A stretch of 64,000 nucleotides of DNA from Mucilaginibacter rubeus (lineage in GTDB: Bacteria; Bacteroidota; Bacteroidia; Sphingobacteriales; Sphingobacteriaceae). The position numbers and the translations under genes are program-made. Below are positions 24,773 to 33,979 of the stretch, piece by piece. The stretch lies in NCBI RefSeq assembly GCF_003286415.2, contig NZ_CP043450.1, forward strand, positions 4,278,001-4,342,000, read 5' to 3'. The notes below the pieces were generated by a model. It was not told the DNA's origin. It did not search any database and saw only the letters and a program-made list of their open reading frames with translations. Position 1 is the first letter of the stretch; each line of letters begins with the position of its first letter.

Positions 24773-25795
24773 TTATTTAAGTTCAATATGGTTGTTTACA
24801 ATAGCGTAGTCAACGTTGAGCGATTTCTTTAGCGCGTCAAGCACATCAGGTAGGTTAAACCCTTCAAAATCGGCATTCAGGATATAATGGTTAAGCTTTT
24901 CGCTGGCAACCTTGATGTTCACATTAAAGCTTGAGTCAAGCACCGGGATGATATCCCTCAACGGTTTATTATCAAACACCAGGCGGGTACGCTGGTATTG
25001 CTTTACCGTTGATTTTTCTTCAACAGCCTGCGCAGTCAGAGTATGCTTATCGTTCAGATAAACCGCCTTTTGGTGCGGATAGATCATCACCTCATTCTTG
25101 GTCAGCCTGGTTGTAATAGCACTCCCCTTAGCGCTTACCGAAACTTTACCGGTCAATACAGATACATCGGCTACATTACTCTGCTCGTTATCACGTACCA
25201 GGAAACTGGTACCCCAAACTTTGGTAACTATCGACCGGCTGCTGATAATAAAAGGACGCTGAGGATTTTTAGTCACCTCAAAAAAGCATTCACCAGATAT
25301 GCTTACCATCCTCGAGTTGGCGGCAAACGCGTTAGGATAGCTAATTTTTGCCGATGGGCTTAACCAAACGGCGCTGCTATCGGGTAGGGTAACTTTATAA
25401 ATATGACCGGTGTTATTGGCAACATTAAACAAATGCACGTCGCTTATTGTGGTTGCAACCAGGTGTTGGTCTTTTGCTTTTTGAGTATATAGAACGCCCA
25501 CAGCAGATAGGGCGAAAACAACTGCAGCGGCAGCCGCGGCAGCATACCATTTGCGTAACGGCCTAACTTTTGGCTGCTCTTCAGTTGCCGGCAGGTTAAC
25601 AAGATTAAGGTTGCTAATAATACTGAAATAGATATTCTCTTCCAGTTGCTTTTCCTCGGCAGGCGAAAGATCCGAAACATGATCATTTTCCTGCTCAAAG
25701 CTGAAATACCATTGCTTTACCAAAGCTATCTCGGCCTCGGTGCAATCGCCTTTAATGTATTTCTCAAGCAAATCAATGCGTATAGGTTCTTTCAT
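24773..25795 (-). CDS. FecR family anti-sigma factor (module 1)
   Basis: A 340-residue inner-membrane protein. A cytoplasmic N-terminal part binds the sigma factor (about 1-75), then comes one membrane helix (about 80-100, WYAAAAAAAVVFALSAVGVLY). The FecR domain follows (about 110-230, with YKVTLPDSSAVWLSPSAKISYPNAF and SISGECFFEVTKNPQRPF), and a C-terminal DUF4974-like domain (about 270-340) with RLVFDNKPLRDIIPVLDSSFNV. Start ATG 25795 (MKEPIRID) is preferred over 25825. It sits 78 bp after the ECF sigma gene and before susC: the canonical trans-envelope signalling set, in which substrate binding at SusC releases sigma. Confidence 0.93.
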   Translation of the reverse strand: MKEPIRIDLLEKYIKGDCTEAEIALVKQWYFSFEQENDHVSDLSPAEEKQLEENIYFSIISNLNLVNLPATEEQPKVRPLRKWYAAAAAAAVVFALSAVGVLYTQKAKDQHLVATTISDVHLFNVANNTGHIYKVTLPDSSAVWLSPSAKISYPNAFAANSRMVSISGECFFEVTKNPQRPFIISSRSIVTKVWGTSFLVRDNEQSNVADVSVLTGKVSVSAKGSAITTRLTKNEVMIYPHQKAVYLNDKHTLTAQAVEEKSTVKQYQRTRLVFDNKPLRDIIPVLDSSFNVNIKVASEKLNHYILNADFEGFNLPDVLDALKKSLNVDYAIVNNHIELK

Positions 25796-25873
25796 GAAAG
25801 AAAATAATTCCGGTTTATAAATCACATGACGTACGGGAGATAGTGTACCCCCTACACCTATGTAATATTTTTT

Positions 25874-26464
25874 TTAAAAAAATTTATGCAGAAGTGTGGC
25901 TATAGTGATAAGCAAGTGATGGCTCATGCTTAAGCGTAATCGTTTAATAGCCTTAGTAATCTGGTTTTCAACAGTTTTTTCTGATATGCCAAGCAATTGA
26001 GCTATTTCCTTATTAGTTTTATACTCTTTACGGCTCAACTCAAAGACTGAACGGCACTTATCGGGCAGGTGGCTGATTTCGGTTTCGAGGGTATGGGTAA
26101 GATCACGCAGCATGATCGCGTCTTCGGTTCCGGTATCGGTCTCGGTACTTAATAATTTAAGCGCCTCGGTGTGTTTGGCGCGGATGCTTTGTTTGCGGTA
26201 CTGATCAACCACCTGATTTAAAACCGCCAGGTGCAGGTAACCGCCAATAGTAGTATTAATTTGCAGCGTATGCCTTTTATGCCAAAGGTTTGAAAATATT
26301 TCCTGGACAACTTCCTCGCACAGCTCCTTGTTTTTCAGGCGCTTGTAGGCATCACCGTACAGTTTTTTCCAATAGCGCTGGTAAATCTCTCTGAACGCAC
26401 TAAGCTTATCCTGCTGCAGCAATCCCAACAAATCCTCCTCAGTCAGCCTGGTAAAATCGTTCAT
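25874..26464 (-). CDS. ECF RNA polymerase sigma factor (module 1)
   Basis: A 196-residue sigma-70 family ECF protein. Region 2 is seen in FREIYQRYWKKLYGDAYKRLKNKELCEEVVQEIFSNLWHKR (about 22-62) and region 4 in KCRSVFELSRKEYKTNKEIAQLLGISEKTVENQITKAIKRLRLSM (about 138-183). It is the first gene of the sigma-FecR-SusC-SusD set, so it likely drives the susCD operon and perhaps the nearby GH9/epimerase genes; the latter is inference. An intergenic stretch of about 645 bp lies upstream and includes a repeat. Confidence 0.93.
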   Translation of the reverse strand: MNDFTRLTEEDLLGLLQQDKLSAFREIYQRYWKKLYGDAYKRLKNKELCEEVVQEIFSNLWHKRHTLQINTTIGGYLHLAVLNQVVDQYRKQSIRAKHTEALKLLSTETDTGTEDAIMLRDLTHTLETEISHLPDKCRSVFELSRKEYKTNKEIAQLLGISEKTVENQITKAIKRLRLSMSHHLLITIATLLHKFF

Positions 26465-26958
26465 TTGTTAAATAACGTGGCAATTAATGTTAAATGATTG
26501 GCAAAACTGAAAATAATTATGTCAACTAACAAGATGTGAATTGTAATACTTTTAACATAAAAGCCCTCATTATGTAGCTTTGACACAATGAGATAATAGA
26601 TTTACTATGTTGATTTTACAGGGAATAAATTGAGAATTTCCGGTTATTTCATTCGATTTTAAGCGAATTTATATTGACCATAAATTGACGCAAAGCAAAT
26701 ATTTTTGCCGCTTAGTGAGATAAAATATCGTTAAGGAGATAGGGCAATTTGATTTAATAACGGGAGGTTGAGTGTTTATCTAATATTTATTTTGTGGGGA
26801 TTTTTCATAAATAAACTTTACAAGAGAAATAACAGTAATTAGGTTAATGTAATATACCTGGTTTAGGAGGTACCAAATAGATGTCAACTATTTAAAGTTC
26901 ACATAATATCAATTTGGAGGTTGCTCAAAATTGATATTACTTATTTTAATTTAATAAT
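26465..26958. other. AT-rich spacer without a recognisable gene
   Basis: About 490 bp of AT-rich DNA upstream of the sigma gene. I find no coding frame and no consensus TTTG/TAnnTTTG pair. It should hold the sigma promoter. The next feature is a repeat element at 26959. Confidence 0.6.
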
Positions 26959-27038
26959 GGCGTTGCCTGCGGCCGGGCTATCCGCTCATACTGCACGGGC
27001 TTTAGCCACAAGCCGGTATCCGCTCCTATCCCTAACGC
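26959..27038. repeat. GGCGTTGCC...CCCTAACGC interspersed element
   Basis: The element starts GGCGTTGCCTGCGGCCGGGC and ends CTATCCCTAACGC. It is much more GC-rich than its surroundings, with internal TCCGCTC and GGGCTTTAGCC pieces. Elements with these ends are widely scattered in Bacteroidota genomes. A 64-codon open frame over it is an artefact. Confidence 0.6.
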
Positions 27039-27109
27039 AAATGGAGAGCGTATTATATAAAACTGTGCTGACTACAATCTATCCACGTAGTAATTTCTCA
27101 TTTACTCAT

Positions 27110-28678
27110 TCATAAAGCTTTAGCCAGTGCCGAACTATTCCCTGCCAAATCCACCGCCCTCACACTCAATTTACCATTTTTACCTGCCACAAAGTAGTTA
27201 AGTGGTGTAAACCCTATCCTTTTGCCATTGCTGTAAATGTTATAACCCAGTATCCGTTTATTATCCGTAGATACCTGCCACTTCAAAACGCCATTTATCA
27301 ACTTAACCTGCTTTGGGGCTGTCGGTGGCATTTTATCAGGGTCGAGCTGCATCACACAGTTCATCAAGGCTCGGAAAGTGTGATAAGTCCCTTTCCAGAT
27401 CTGGCCTTTGAGGGCTGTTTTATATTGAGGTTGCTTATCTATGCCGCCCTGGTACCAGTCGCCGTGTTCATGATCTATCAGATAGGTTTGGGTGTATTGC
27501 CAAAGGGTTTTAAATTGATCAAAGTATTGGTGCTTATCGGCAGGATACTTAGCGGCCATAATAAGCAGGGTGTTTAAACCTTCGGCCTGGGCCCACCAAT
27601 TTTTGGTATCCTCGGTAATGGTAACGCCTGGTTTATCTTTAAAATAATAGCCTTCATCATAAAAGCCGCCCACTTTATTGTCCCAGCCGTGCTCCAGGGC
27701 ATCGTCAACCATTTTTTTACCTATCGCTAATGTTTTGGCATCATCCTCCAAACCCAGGGCATGAGATGCTTCGAGCATGAGGTAAGCCGTCTCTACGTTG
27801 TGACCGTACGAGATATGGTCGAGGCTATGATGTTGTTTATAAACCGCCAAACTCGAATCACGAAAAGATACTGGTGTCCAGTCCGGCTGAAAAAAAAGTA
27901 TGAGGTTACCCTTGTCGTTGGTGATCTTATCGCGCACCAGTAGCAGCATTTCTTTCAAACGGGTTTTGAGCAGTGCATCAGGCCATACGCCGTACAGTTC
28001 GGTAAACGATTCCAGCAGGTGGATAGATGAGTTTTGATCTTTATACCCCGTTTCAGCAGTTGATTTTATGCTTGCGTCCCTCACTATGGGCGTTCCGTCA
28101 CGCTCCATGTGCTGATAATATCCTTTATAAACCGGGTCGTGCGCATGCTTTTCCAGCCACCAAAAACATTGCTTAGCCAGGTTTAAGGCGCTGGTATCGC
28201 CAGATGCCTGGTAATACGCCGCAAGCGCGTAAATAGCAAAGGAATTACCATAAGCTTCTTTAGGTGCGAAACCACCTTGCTTAGGGCTCCCTTGTTTATC
28301 GGTAAAAATATAAAAGCCACCATATTGCTTATCCCAAAGTTTATCCCGCAAAAACTCGTAGCCATGGCGTGCACCCTCTATGTAATATTTTTTACTGGGG
28401 AAAAGCTCAGCAGCTTTACTGTTGCTCCAAACGTGGCGTGCCTGGGTCACAATCATTTTATCCTGGTTTTCGGTTGGTTTAAAATCATAGGTAAATGCAC
28501 TTAAAAACCCACCATCGGCAGTATCAATAGCAGCCGGATACCAGGGTTTAAGCAACTCATCTACCATCGATTTTTGCATTTCTTGGGCTATCTTATGCTT
28601 TTCGCTCTTGTGATTTTGTGCAAATGCTATAGTTGAAGTGCCTATCAAAGTTGCAAGCAAACTGATCTTCAATTTCAT
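27110..28678 (-). CDS. Exported N-acylglucosamine/cellobiose 2-epimerase family protein with C-terminal Fn3-like domain
   Basis: 522 residues. A signal peptide (about 1-20, ending IAFAQ) is followed by an (alpha/alpha)6 barrel and a beta domain (about 445-522, APKQVKLINGVLKWQVSTD, fibronectin-III-like). Blocks match cellobiose 2-epimerase: NSFAIYALAAYYQASGD, SSIHLLESFTELYGVWPD, ISYGHNVETAYLMLEA, NWWAQAEGL and WKGTYHTF. The three catalytic-site histidines of that family are kept (His220, His293 and His433). Family reaction: epimerising the reducing-end glucose of cellobiose or mannobiose to mannose or back. Those enzymes are usually cytoplasmic; this one is predicted exported. The start is 3 bp after the GH9 stop, so they are one transcript. 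Confidence 0.85.
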   Translation of the reverse strand: MKLKISLLATLIGTSTIAFAQNHKSEKHKIAQEMQKSMVDELLKPWYPAAIDTADGGFLSAFTYDFKPTENQDKMIVTQARHVWSNSKAAELFPSKKYYIEGARHGYEFLRDKLWDKQYGGFYIFTDKQGSPKQGGFAPKEAYGNSFAIYALAAYYQASGDTSALNLAKQCFWWLEKHAHDPVYKGYYQHMERDGTPIVRDASIKSTAETGYKDQNSSIHLLESFTELYGVWPDALLKTRLKEMLLLVRDKITNDKGNLILFFQPDWTPVSFRDSSLAVYKQHHSLDHISYGHNVETAYLMLEASHALGLEDDAKTLAIGKKMVDDALEHGWDNKVGGFYDEGYYFKDKPGVTITEDTKNWWAQAEGLNTLLIMAAKYPADKHQYFDQFKTLWQYTQTYLIDHEHGDWYQGGIDKQPQYKTALKGQIWKGTYHTFRALMNCVMQLDPDKMPPTAPKQVKLINGVLKWQVSTDNKRILGYNIYSNGKRIGFTPLNYFVAGKNGKLSVRAVDLAGNSSALAKAL

Positions 28679-28681
28679 AAC

Positions 28682-31180
28682 TTACTTTTTATTTAAAACA
28701 TGATCGACCGCTAAAACCAGGAACAGGTAGTCGGTTGTGCCTCCACCCAAAACATATTCGCCTTGCTGCCACAGGTAAGGCCAGTTCAACAGTTCAGGAA
28801 AATCGGGACGGATAAGCGCCGTGCCAGATGTGATCCCCCCGGGAATATAAGAACGATCTGCCCGGTTAAAGCCATAAGCCGTAGTCATTGACCTTGCGCC
28901 AACACCGGATACAAACGAAGCCGTGTTAGAACCCGGATGGCAGCCCAGCACAAAATCAATAGCGTGCAGCATATACGTATCACTAAAAACCGTTGGAAAC
29001 CCGGTGTAAAGAAAATATTGTTTATACCCAAAATTCTGGATCCCCCAACCGGCGCCCCAAATATTGGGTTCGTACGGTACTCCATAAGGTGTTTTAGCCC
29101 CCTGCTGCTGAATATTGGCATAAAGCTTTTTAACCGCTTCGGTTATTTTGTTATGATAGTTTGCATCACTAATTAACCCCATGGTACGACCAACCAGCCA
29201 GCCGGTGTTGTCAATGTTAGCGGCTATCGCATCGGTATTGCTAACCAAATAATCGGCATAAGTTTTATCTTTTGTGGTGATGAATAGCTCAACAGCCAAA
29301 GCAACACGGTGGCGTAAGGTTTGATCTGCTGTGTTTTTCCAAACCTCCTGCGCTATTTGCAGGCATTGGGTTGCCAGTGTATCGTTATACCCCTTCATTA
29401 CGCGACTTGCAGCGGCCAGCGCGGCGGCAGTTTCCAATGAGCGACCGGGATTATCTTCTGTAAACACCCACCTGTCATCTGCCGCGGCAGGGGTTTTCAA
29501 TACGGGATCGGTATTGTTGGCGTTGGTTACAAAAGGTTTGTTATCGGTAATATTAGCGGCATCGCCCAAAATGGTGTACTGCCTTATGGTTGGCTCAATA
29601 ACACCGCGATAAAAGCGCCCCATAGCCTGGTAGCCACCTGTTATGGCCAGTAAACCATGCTCAATCTGTTGCAGCATATCCGGTTTGCCATCGGGTTGAT
29701 GAATCTCTACAATGTGGTTCTTTTGGTCGATGGTGGTGTTATCATATTTTACATCAAAAGCTTCGTAAGCCAATGTAAGTCCGTGCACCGTTTCGGCCTG
29801 CGATTCAATCCTTAAATCAAAATCACCGGCATCATGCCAGGCCCCACGATCAAGAAAAGGCACATTATCGCCCGGTTTATATTTATTAAGCGTGCTGTGC
29901 CCCTGGATATAACCATCAAAATGATTGGAATCAATTGGCGCCATCCGGGCATCGTCCATATGGCATAGGCCATGCCATACACGGTATTTTTCGTTAACAC
30001 GCATATGGCACATCTGTATTGGCAAAAAGTATGAAAGCGTTGGCTGCCAAACATCATTCTTAAACACGTCAGTGCTAATCTGGAAGGGCTCCGTTTGATA
30101 TCTACCGTATTTGACCACATACATGCCCGGTTTGGTGATCTTTGTAAAATCAAATTGCAGGTAGTGATACCTTAAAAAGTCGCCCCAGTTGGTAGGGTTG
30201 GCTTTTAATGCCGGGATCAACCCGCCGTTTTCGCCTACTCTTAATAATGATACGGGCAGCACCTTTTTATCATTCTTATCCAGCTCGATAACCGCTATCT
30301 TTTGCTGTGCAGGGTGATATCCTACCTGCGATACCTGTATCACAGGTTCCGATTGCCAGCCATCTACCGCGTTTGGGGTAACCAGCCATTCTACAGCATT
30401 TTTCGATGCTCCTTTAGCCACTAATGATCTTACCACAAACCAGCCATTGTTGTGCTTAGCCCTGCCATCAAGCAGTTGCAGGTTACCTCCCGAAAGGTTT
30501 TCGATGGTCATTCGCTGCATATCAGTTTCAGGCACTATGGTAAGCTTTTTACCCTCTGCCATCGGCTTTACCTGGATTTCTCCCTCCTGATCAGTATAGG
30601 TTTGCCCGTTGGCCTGCTGAGGAAAAATGCCAAACTGCTTATCCATATAATACGATTTGCCAAACAGGATACCGGGGAACAGCTCCAGGTTAAAACCAAT
30701 CTTACCAATCCAGTTATCGGGTAGGGATTTATCTAAATCCACTATAATTTTAAAAGCCTTCCCGGCAGGAATTACCCTGATGTTATAAGCAAAATTCAGA
30801 TCGGGGTAAATAATAGGATTAAAGCCATGACGGTTCATATCCGGATTGGGGAATTCCATGCGTACGCTTACCTCGCCGGTGTTTTTGTTTACCACCCGCT
30901 TACCTACCTTAGGTATAGGCGACCATTGCCCGGGTGTAGGTTCCAGCCTGATATCGCCATTGGTAGCTACACGCTGCCCATTTTGGATGATGCCTACACC
31001 GCCCTGATGCCCTTCGGGATAAAAATCATGGGCAAGCATCACGTTTACGCCCTTATATTCAAGATACTCCTGCGCGTTAAGCTTCATTAAATTAGCAGCA
31101 GGCTTAACCTGCGCACTCAAAAAACAGGGAAATAAACAGCAGGCAGCAACAATGGCGGTGAAGGTAAATTTAAATCTCAT
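28682..31180 (-). CDS. Exported glycoside hydrolase family 9 protein
   Basis: 832 residues with signal peptide (about 1-23, ending CFLSAQ). A large N-terminal beta region (about 25-290) precedes an Ig-like domain (about 295-385, QVSQVGYHPAQQKIAVIE is the cellulase-N Ig signature). A GH9 (alpha/alpha)6 barrel follows: DRGAWHDAGDFD near 446-453 carries the catalytic-base aspartates and Glu808 in QQGEYVLGGG is the likely acid. Family role: endo- or exo-hydrolysis of beta-1,4-glucans and related beta-glycans. It is the first gene of a two-gene unit with the epimerase. The extended N-terminal beta region is longer than in simple GH9 enzymes. Confidence 0.86.
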   Translation of the reverse strand: MRFKFTFTAIVAACCLFPCFLSAQVKPAANLMKLNAQEYLEYKGVNVMLAHDFYPEGHQGGVGIIQNGQRVATNGDIRLEPTPGQWSPIPKVGKRVVNKNTGEVSVRMEFPNPDMNRHGFNPIIYPDLNFAYNIRVIPAGKAFKIIVDLDKSLPDNWIGKIGFNLELFPGILFGKSYYMDKQFGIFPQQANGQTYTDQEGEIQVKPMAEGKKLTIVPETDMQRMTIENLSGGNLQLLDGRAKHNNGWFVVRSLVAKGASKNAVEWLVTPNAVDGWQSEPVIQVSQVGYHPAQQKIAVIELDKNDKKVLPVSLLRVGENGGLIPALKANPTNWGDFLRYHYLQFDFTKITKPGMYVVKYGRYQTEPFQISTDVFKNDVWQPTLSYFLPIQMCHMRVNEKYRVWHGLCHMDDARMAPIDSNHFDGYIQGHSTLNKYKPGDNVPFLDRGAWHDAGDFDLRIESQAETVHGLTLAYEAFDVKYDNTTIDQKNHIVEIHQPDGKPDMLQQIEHGLLAITGGYQAMGRFYRGVIEPTIRQYTILGDAANITDNKPFVTNANNTDPVLKTPAAADDRWVFTEDNPGRSLETAAALAAASRVMKGYNDTLATQCLQIAQEVWKNTADQTLRHRVALAVELFITTKDKTYADYLVSNTDAIAANIDNTGWLVGRTMGLISDANYHNKITEAVKKLYANIQQQGAKTPYGVPYEPNIWGAGWGIQNFGYKQYFLYTGFPTVFSDTYMLHAIDFVLGCHPGSNTASFVSGVGARSMTTAYGFNRADRSYIPGGITSGTALIRPDFPELLNWPYLWQQGEYVLGGGTTDYLFLVLAVDHVLNKK

Positions 31181-31489
31181 GGGGATAATGGTTAGCCGGT
31201 AATATGCAATACGATTTTTGCACGGCTAAAAATAACGCCACAGTAAAGGCACCATGTAATGATATATTAACCTTTTGTTGCTGATTTTATACGATAACAC
31301 AGATTTTACATGCCGTCGCGGCCAGCAAAACGAAAAAACACCAACACAAAATACTAAATACCAGATATTTAAAAATAAAAATACCTATCACCGGGTATTC
31401 ATTTTGTGCATTTATTAATTAAATTTGATTACCAATAATACCTGTGTGCCGAAAAAGGGATCAAAGAGTAGGCAACAATCATCCAACCC
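31181..31489. other. Intergenic promoter region of divergent genes
   Basis: About 310 bp between the GH9 gene (minus) and the four-helix membrane-protein gene (plus). On the plus strand TAAATTTG (31420-31427) matches the -7 box and TTTG (31403-31406) lies 13 bp before it, shorter than the usual 17-23. On the minus strand I see no clear consensus. A sequence-specific operator for the glycan genes was not recognised. Confidence 0.45.
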
Positions 31490-32659
31490 ATGGCCTTATT
31501 ATTAGTTTTTGCCTTAGTGGCGCTGCTGTCACTAATTCCCCGCTCGCTTAAAAAACGACTAATTAAGCTATCAACAAGTGCGTTATTGACGATTCCCATA
31601 TGTGCCTGCGCCCAAACAGGAGCAGGGGACAGTACAAAAATTGCCTCAACTAAAGTAGATTCCCTTAAAACTGCCACTCTCCCCGATTCGATATTAAGCA
31701 TTACTAATTTAAGTGGACGAAAGGATTCGGCCAGGCTTAACGAGATCATTGCCATCAGGATAAAAACCAAACTGCCTATCGATTCATTCAAAACACTTTA
31801 TGTAGATGACATTAAGGTAGGAGAAACTGCCTTCTGGAGCAGTAACGACTATGAAAAGATCATTTATTTTAAGATCGATGAATCTGTACAAAACCTTGCC
31901 GTTCAGTTTTTAGCCAGCAAATCTATTGATAAGGCCCGTATCCCCGTATATTTTTCGGTCGGCGATTCGCATGGCTATATCACCAAAGGCCTGATTAAAA
32001 CCCAGCTTGAGGTTAAACAAAAAATAAACCGGGTTTGGGTATGGATAATGGCTGTTGTTATGGCCGGCTTCCTGGCGATGGGCCTGAAGAATAATATTTT
32101 AAAAGACGATGCCAATATTTACTACAGCCTCAGCCGTACACAATTATTATACTGGACGGTGATCTTTTCCGGCGCGTATCTGTACATCTGTAACGAAACC
32201 GGGGCTCTGCCCGATATTCCGGGTTCATTACTGGCTATCCTGGGTATCAGTGCCGCAACTATGGCCGCGGGCAAGGTTATCGAAAACGACCAGAAACCTA
32301 AAACAGATATTGATCCCAAAGCACACAGCGAAGGCTTTTTTCATGATATCCTGTCCGACAGGAGCAGCATCAACATCCAGCGTCTCCAAAATGTGATGTT
32401 TAATGTTTTGTTTGGACTGATCTTTATCCAAAGAACAATATCATCAAACCTACTGGCCGATTTTGACAACAATATTCTGTTAATGATGGGGATAAGCGCC
32501 GGTACTTATGCAGGTTTGAAAGCTACTGAGCCTACCAAAGATCAGCCGACAGAGCAACACGATTCTACCACGGTTGGGAATGAGCCGCCGTCGCCGCCAC
32601 CACCCGCGGACAAACCTACAGGAGATACCGGTAATGGAGGTACGGCTCAGCCAGGTTAA
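31490..32659 (+). CDS. Membrane protein with a duplicated two-helix module, function unknown
   Basis: A 389-residue protein. N-terminal hydrophobic stretch (1-16) and a possible second export segment (about 26-40, ending ICACAQ), a polar beta-like domain (about 50-170), a membrane helix (about 182-200), then two copies of one module. Copy 1 is SLSRTQLLYWTVIFSGAY...GSLLAILGISAATMAAGK (about 216-265). Copy 2 is SINIQRLQNVMFNVLFGL...NNILLMMGISAGTYAGLK (about 291-345). A Pro/Gly-rich tail ends the protein. The pattern SLxRxQ...LGISAxT recurs in uncharacterised bacterial membrane proteins. It converges with the hydrolase gene 9 bp away. No function is assigned. Confidence 0.75.
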   Translation: MALLLVFALVALLSLIPRSLKKRLIKLSTSALLTIPICACAQTGAGDSTKIASTKVDSLKTATLPDSILSITNLSGRKDSARLNEIIAIRIKTKLPIDSFKTLYVDDIKVGETAFWSSNDYEKIIYFKIDESVQNLAVQFLASKSIDKARIPVYFSVGDSHGYITKGLIKTQLEVKQKINRVWVWIMAVVMAGFLAMGLKNNILKDDANIYYSLSRTQLLYWTVIFSGAYLYICNETGALPDIPGSLLAILGISAATMAAGKVIENDQKPKTDIDPKAHSEGFFHDILSDRSSINIQRLQNVMFNVLFGLIFIQRTISSNLLADFDNNILLMMGISAGTYAGLKATEPTKDQPTEQHDSTTVGNEPPSPPPPADKPTGDTGNGGTAQPG

Positions 32660-32667
32660 ACCGGTAT

Positions 32668-33636
32668 TTACTTAGCCAAAAACTCGTTGATAACCGCGAA
32701 TTCTTTTTCCGGCTCTTCAACCTGTGGGTTATGGCCGGATTTTTCAAAAATCTCGAATTGGGCCTGCGGGCAGTACTCTTTGTATTTAACCGCCATCCAT
32801 GGTGTTGCCACCCGGTCAAAGCGGCCGGTTACAATCAGGATCGGCATTTTCAGATCTTTAAGCTGTTTGCGGTAATCAAAGTTGCCTATATCGCTGCCTA
32901 CAATAAAATCGCCGTCTTTACCAACCATCTGATAGTAAACCTGGCTATAGTGCGGGTTGGGATAATAGCGGTGGCTTACTCCTTTCTTGGGTTCAAAATT
33001 GCCGGGGTTATACGCATATAAAAACCCGTAAGGCACTTCGCTGTATATGGCCTGATGATCCCGATCGCTGGATACAGCTCCTTCATTCCTGATCTTCATC
33101 AATCTTTCCCAAACTTCGGGGTAGTTGGTTTTTATTTCATGGTTGGAGTTATCATCGTTTTCCTGCCACATTACAAAACTATGAAAGGTATCGGCCAAAA
33201 TAAGGTGGCTCAAATGTGCAGGGTATTTAATGGCATAGCCCTGTGCTACCACCCCACCATACGAATGACCCAATACGGTGATTTTATCCAATTTTAAAGC
33301 TACACGCAAGCCTTCTATGTCATCAATGTCACGCGCAAGGCTATATTCTGTAACATTCTTAGCCGAATCAGACTTTCCACGCCCCAATGCGTCGAAATAA
33401 ATTAACTGGTGATGATTGTTAGCCAACGAATCAAAACTACGCAACCCCAAATGGGTACCACCCGGGCCACCGGCTATAAAAATAATCGGATCCCCCTCTC
33501 CCACCGTAACTACCCATAGCTTGGCTCCATTTACAGTAACGTACTTGCCGTCGGTCCAGCTGTCAACATGTTTTACCTGAGCCTTTGCAAGGGTTGCAGT
33601 TAAGAATAATATTATGATGATGTATAAGTGTTTCAT
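32668..33636 (-). CDS. Exported alpha/beta hydrolase (proline iminopeptidase-like)
   Basis: A 322-residue protein with signal peptide (about 1-19, ending LAKAQ). Core motifs: GDPIIFIAGGPGGTHLG (oxyanion HGGPG-like loop), the nucleophile Ser in VLGHSYGGVVAQGYA, Asp in VTGRFDRVA and His in EKSGHNPQVEEPEKF-like ending. The fold and the GGPGG loop resemble prolyl iminopeptidases, but the substrate may be any small ester or amide. It is separated from the surface lipoprotein gene by a terminator, so it is its own unit. Confidence 0.85.
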   Translation of the reverse strand: MKHLYIIIILFLTATLAKAQVKHVDSWTDGKYVTVNGAKLWVVTVGEGDPIIFIAGGPGGTHLGLRSFDSLANNHHQLIYFDALGRGKSDSAKNVTEYSLARDIDDIEGLRVALKLDKITVLGHSYGGVVAQGYAIKYPAHLSHLILADTFHSFVMWQENDDNSNHEIKTNYPEVWERLMKIRNEGAVSSDRDHQAIYSEVPYGFLYAYNPGNFEPKKGVSHRYYPNPHYSQVYYQMVGKDGDFIVGSDIGNFDYRKQLKDLKMPILIVTGRFDRVATPWMAVKYKEYCPQAQFEIFEKSGHNPQVEEPEKEFAVINEFLAK

Positions 33637-33749
33637 GCTTTTGTTTGGAACAACTAAAATAGAAATTTAAATGATAGTTATGCTGCAAGGAACCTCACGG
33701 GTTTCTGCGAGAGTGTCCCAAGGGACAGAAATTTACATTATTAATAAGA

Positions 33750-33859
33750 ATTGTCATTTCGAAACGAGGCACGAGTGAGAAATCTTATGGGCTATAAAAG
33801 CCTGCTTGCTGGTTTACCAATTTGTAGTATAAGATTCCCCAGTGTCAAAACGACATTTT
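33750..33859. repeat. GAGAAATCTTAT palindromic repeat
   Basis: TTGTCATTTCG and GAGAAATCTTAT (33777-33788) are mirrored by ATAAGATTCCC (33829) and AACGACATTTTC (33848). The element, about 110 bp, lies between the hydrolase start and the terminator of the SusE-like gene. No coding content. Confidence 0.6.
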
Positions 33860-33865
33860 CCCCCT

Positions 33866-33900
33866 AAAAAAACAGCGCCCCGGATCTCATCCCGGGGCGC
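33866..33900 (-). terminator. Terminator of the second SusCD operon
   Basis: On the minus strand GCGCCCCGGG-atgagat-CCGGGGCGC is followed by TGTTTTTTT. It lies 80 bp beyond the stop of the SusE-like lipoprotein gene. Confidence 0.87.
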
Positions 33901-33979
33901 TTCATAGTATAGAGCTTATACTAATCAACTAAATCTCAATTTATCATTGAGAATCGGTTGGCTATTTCTTATAACAATC

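Noticed and set aside
26921-27115. Open frame of 64 codons on the plus strand upstream of the epimerase gene
   Set aside because: It runs over the interspersed GGCGTTGCC...CCCTAACGC element; composition and content are repeat-like and there is no family match.
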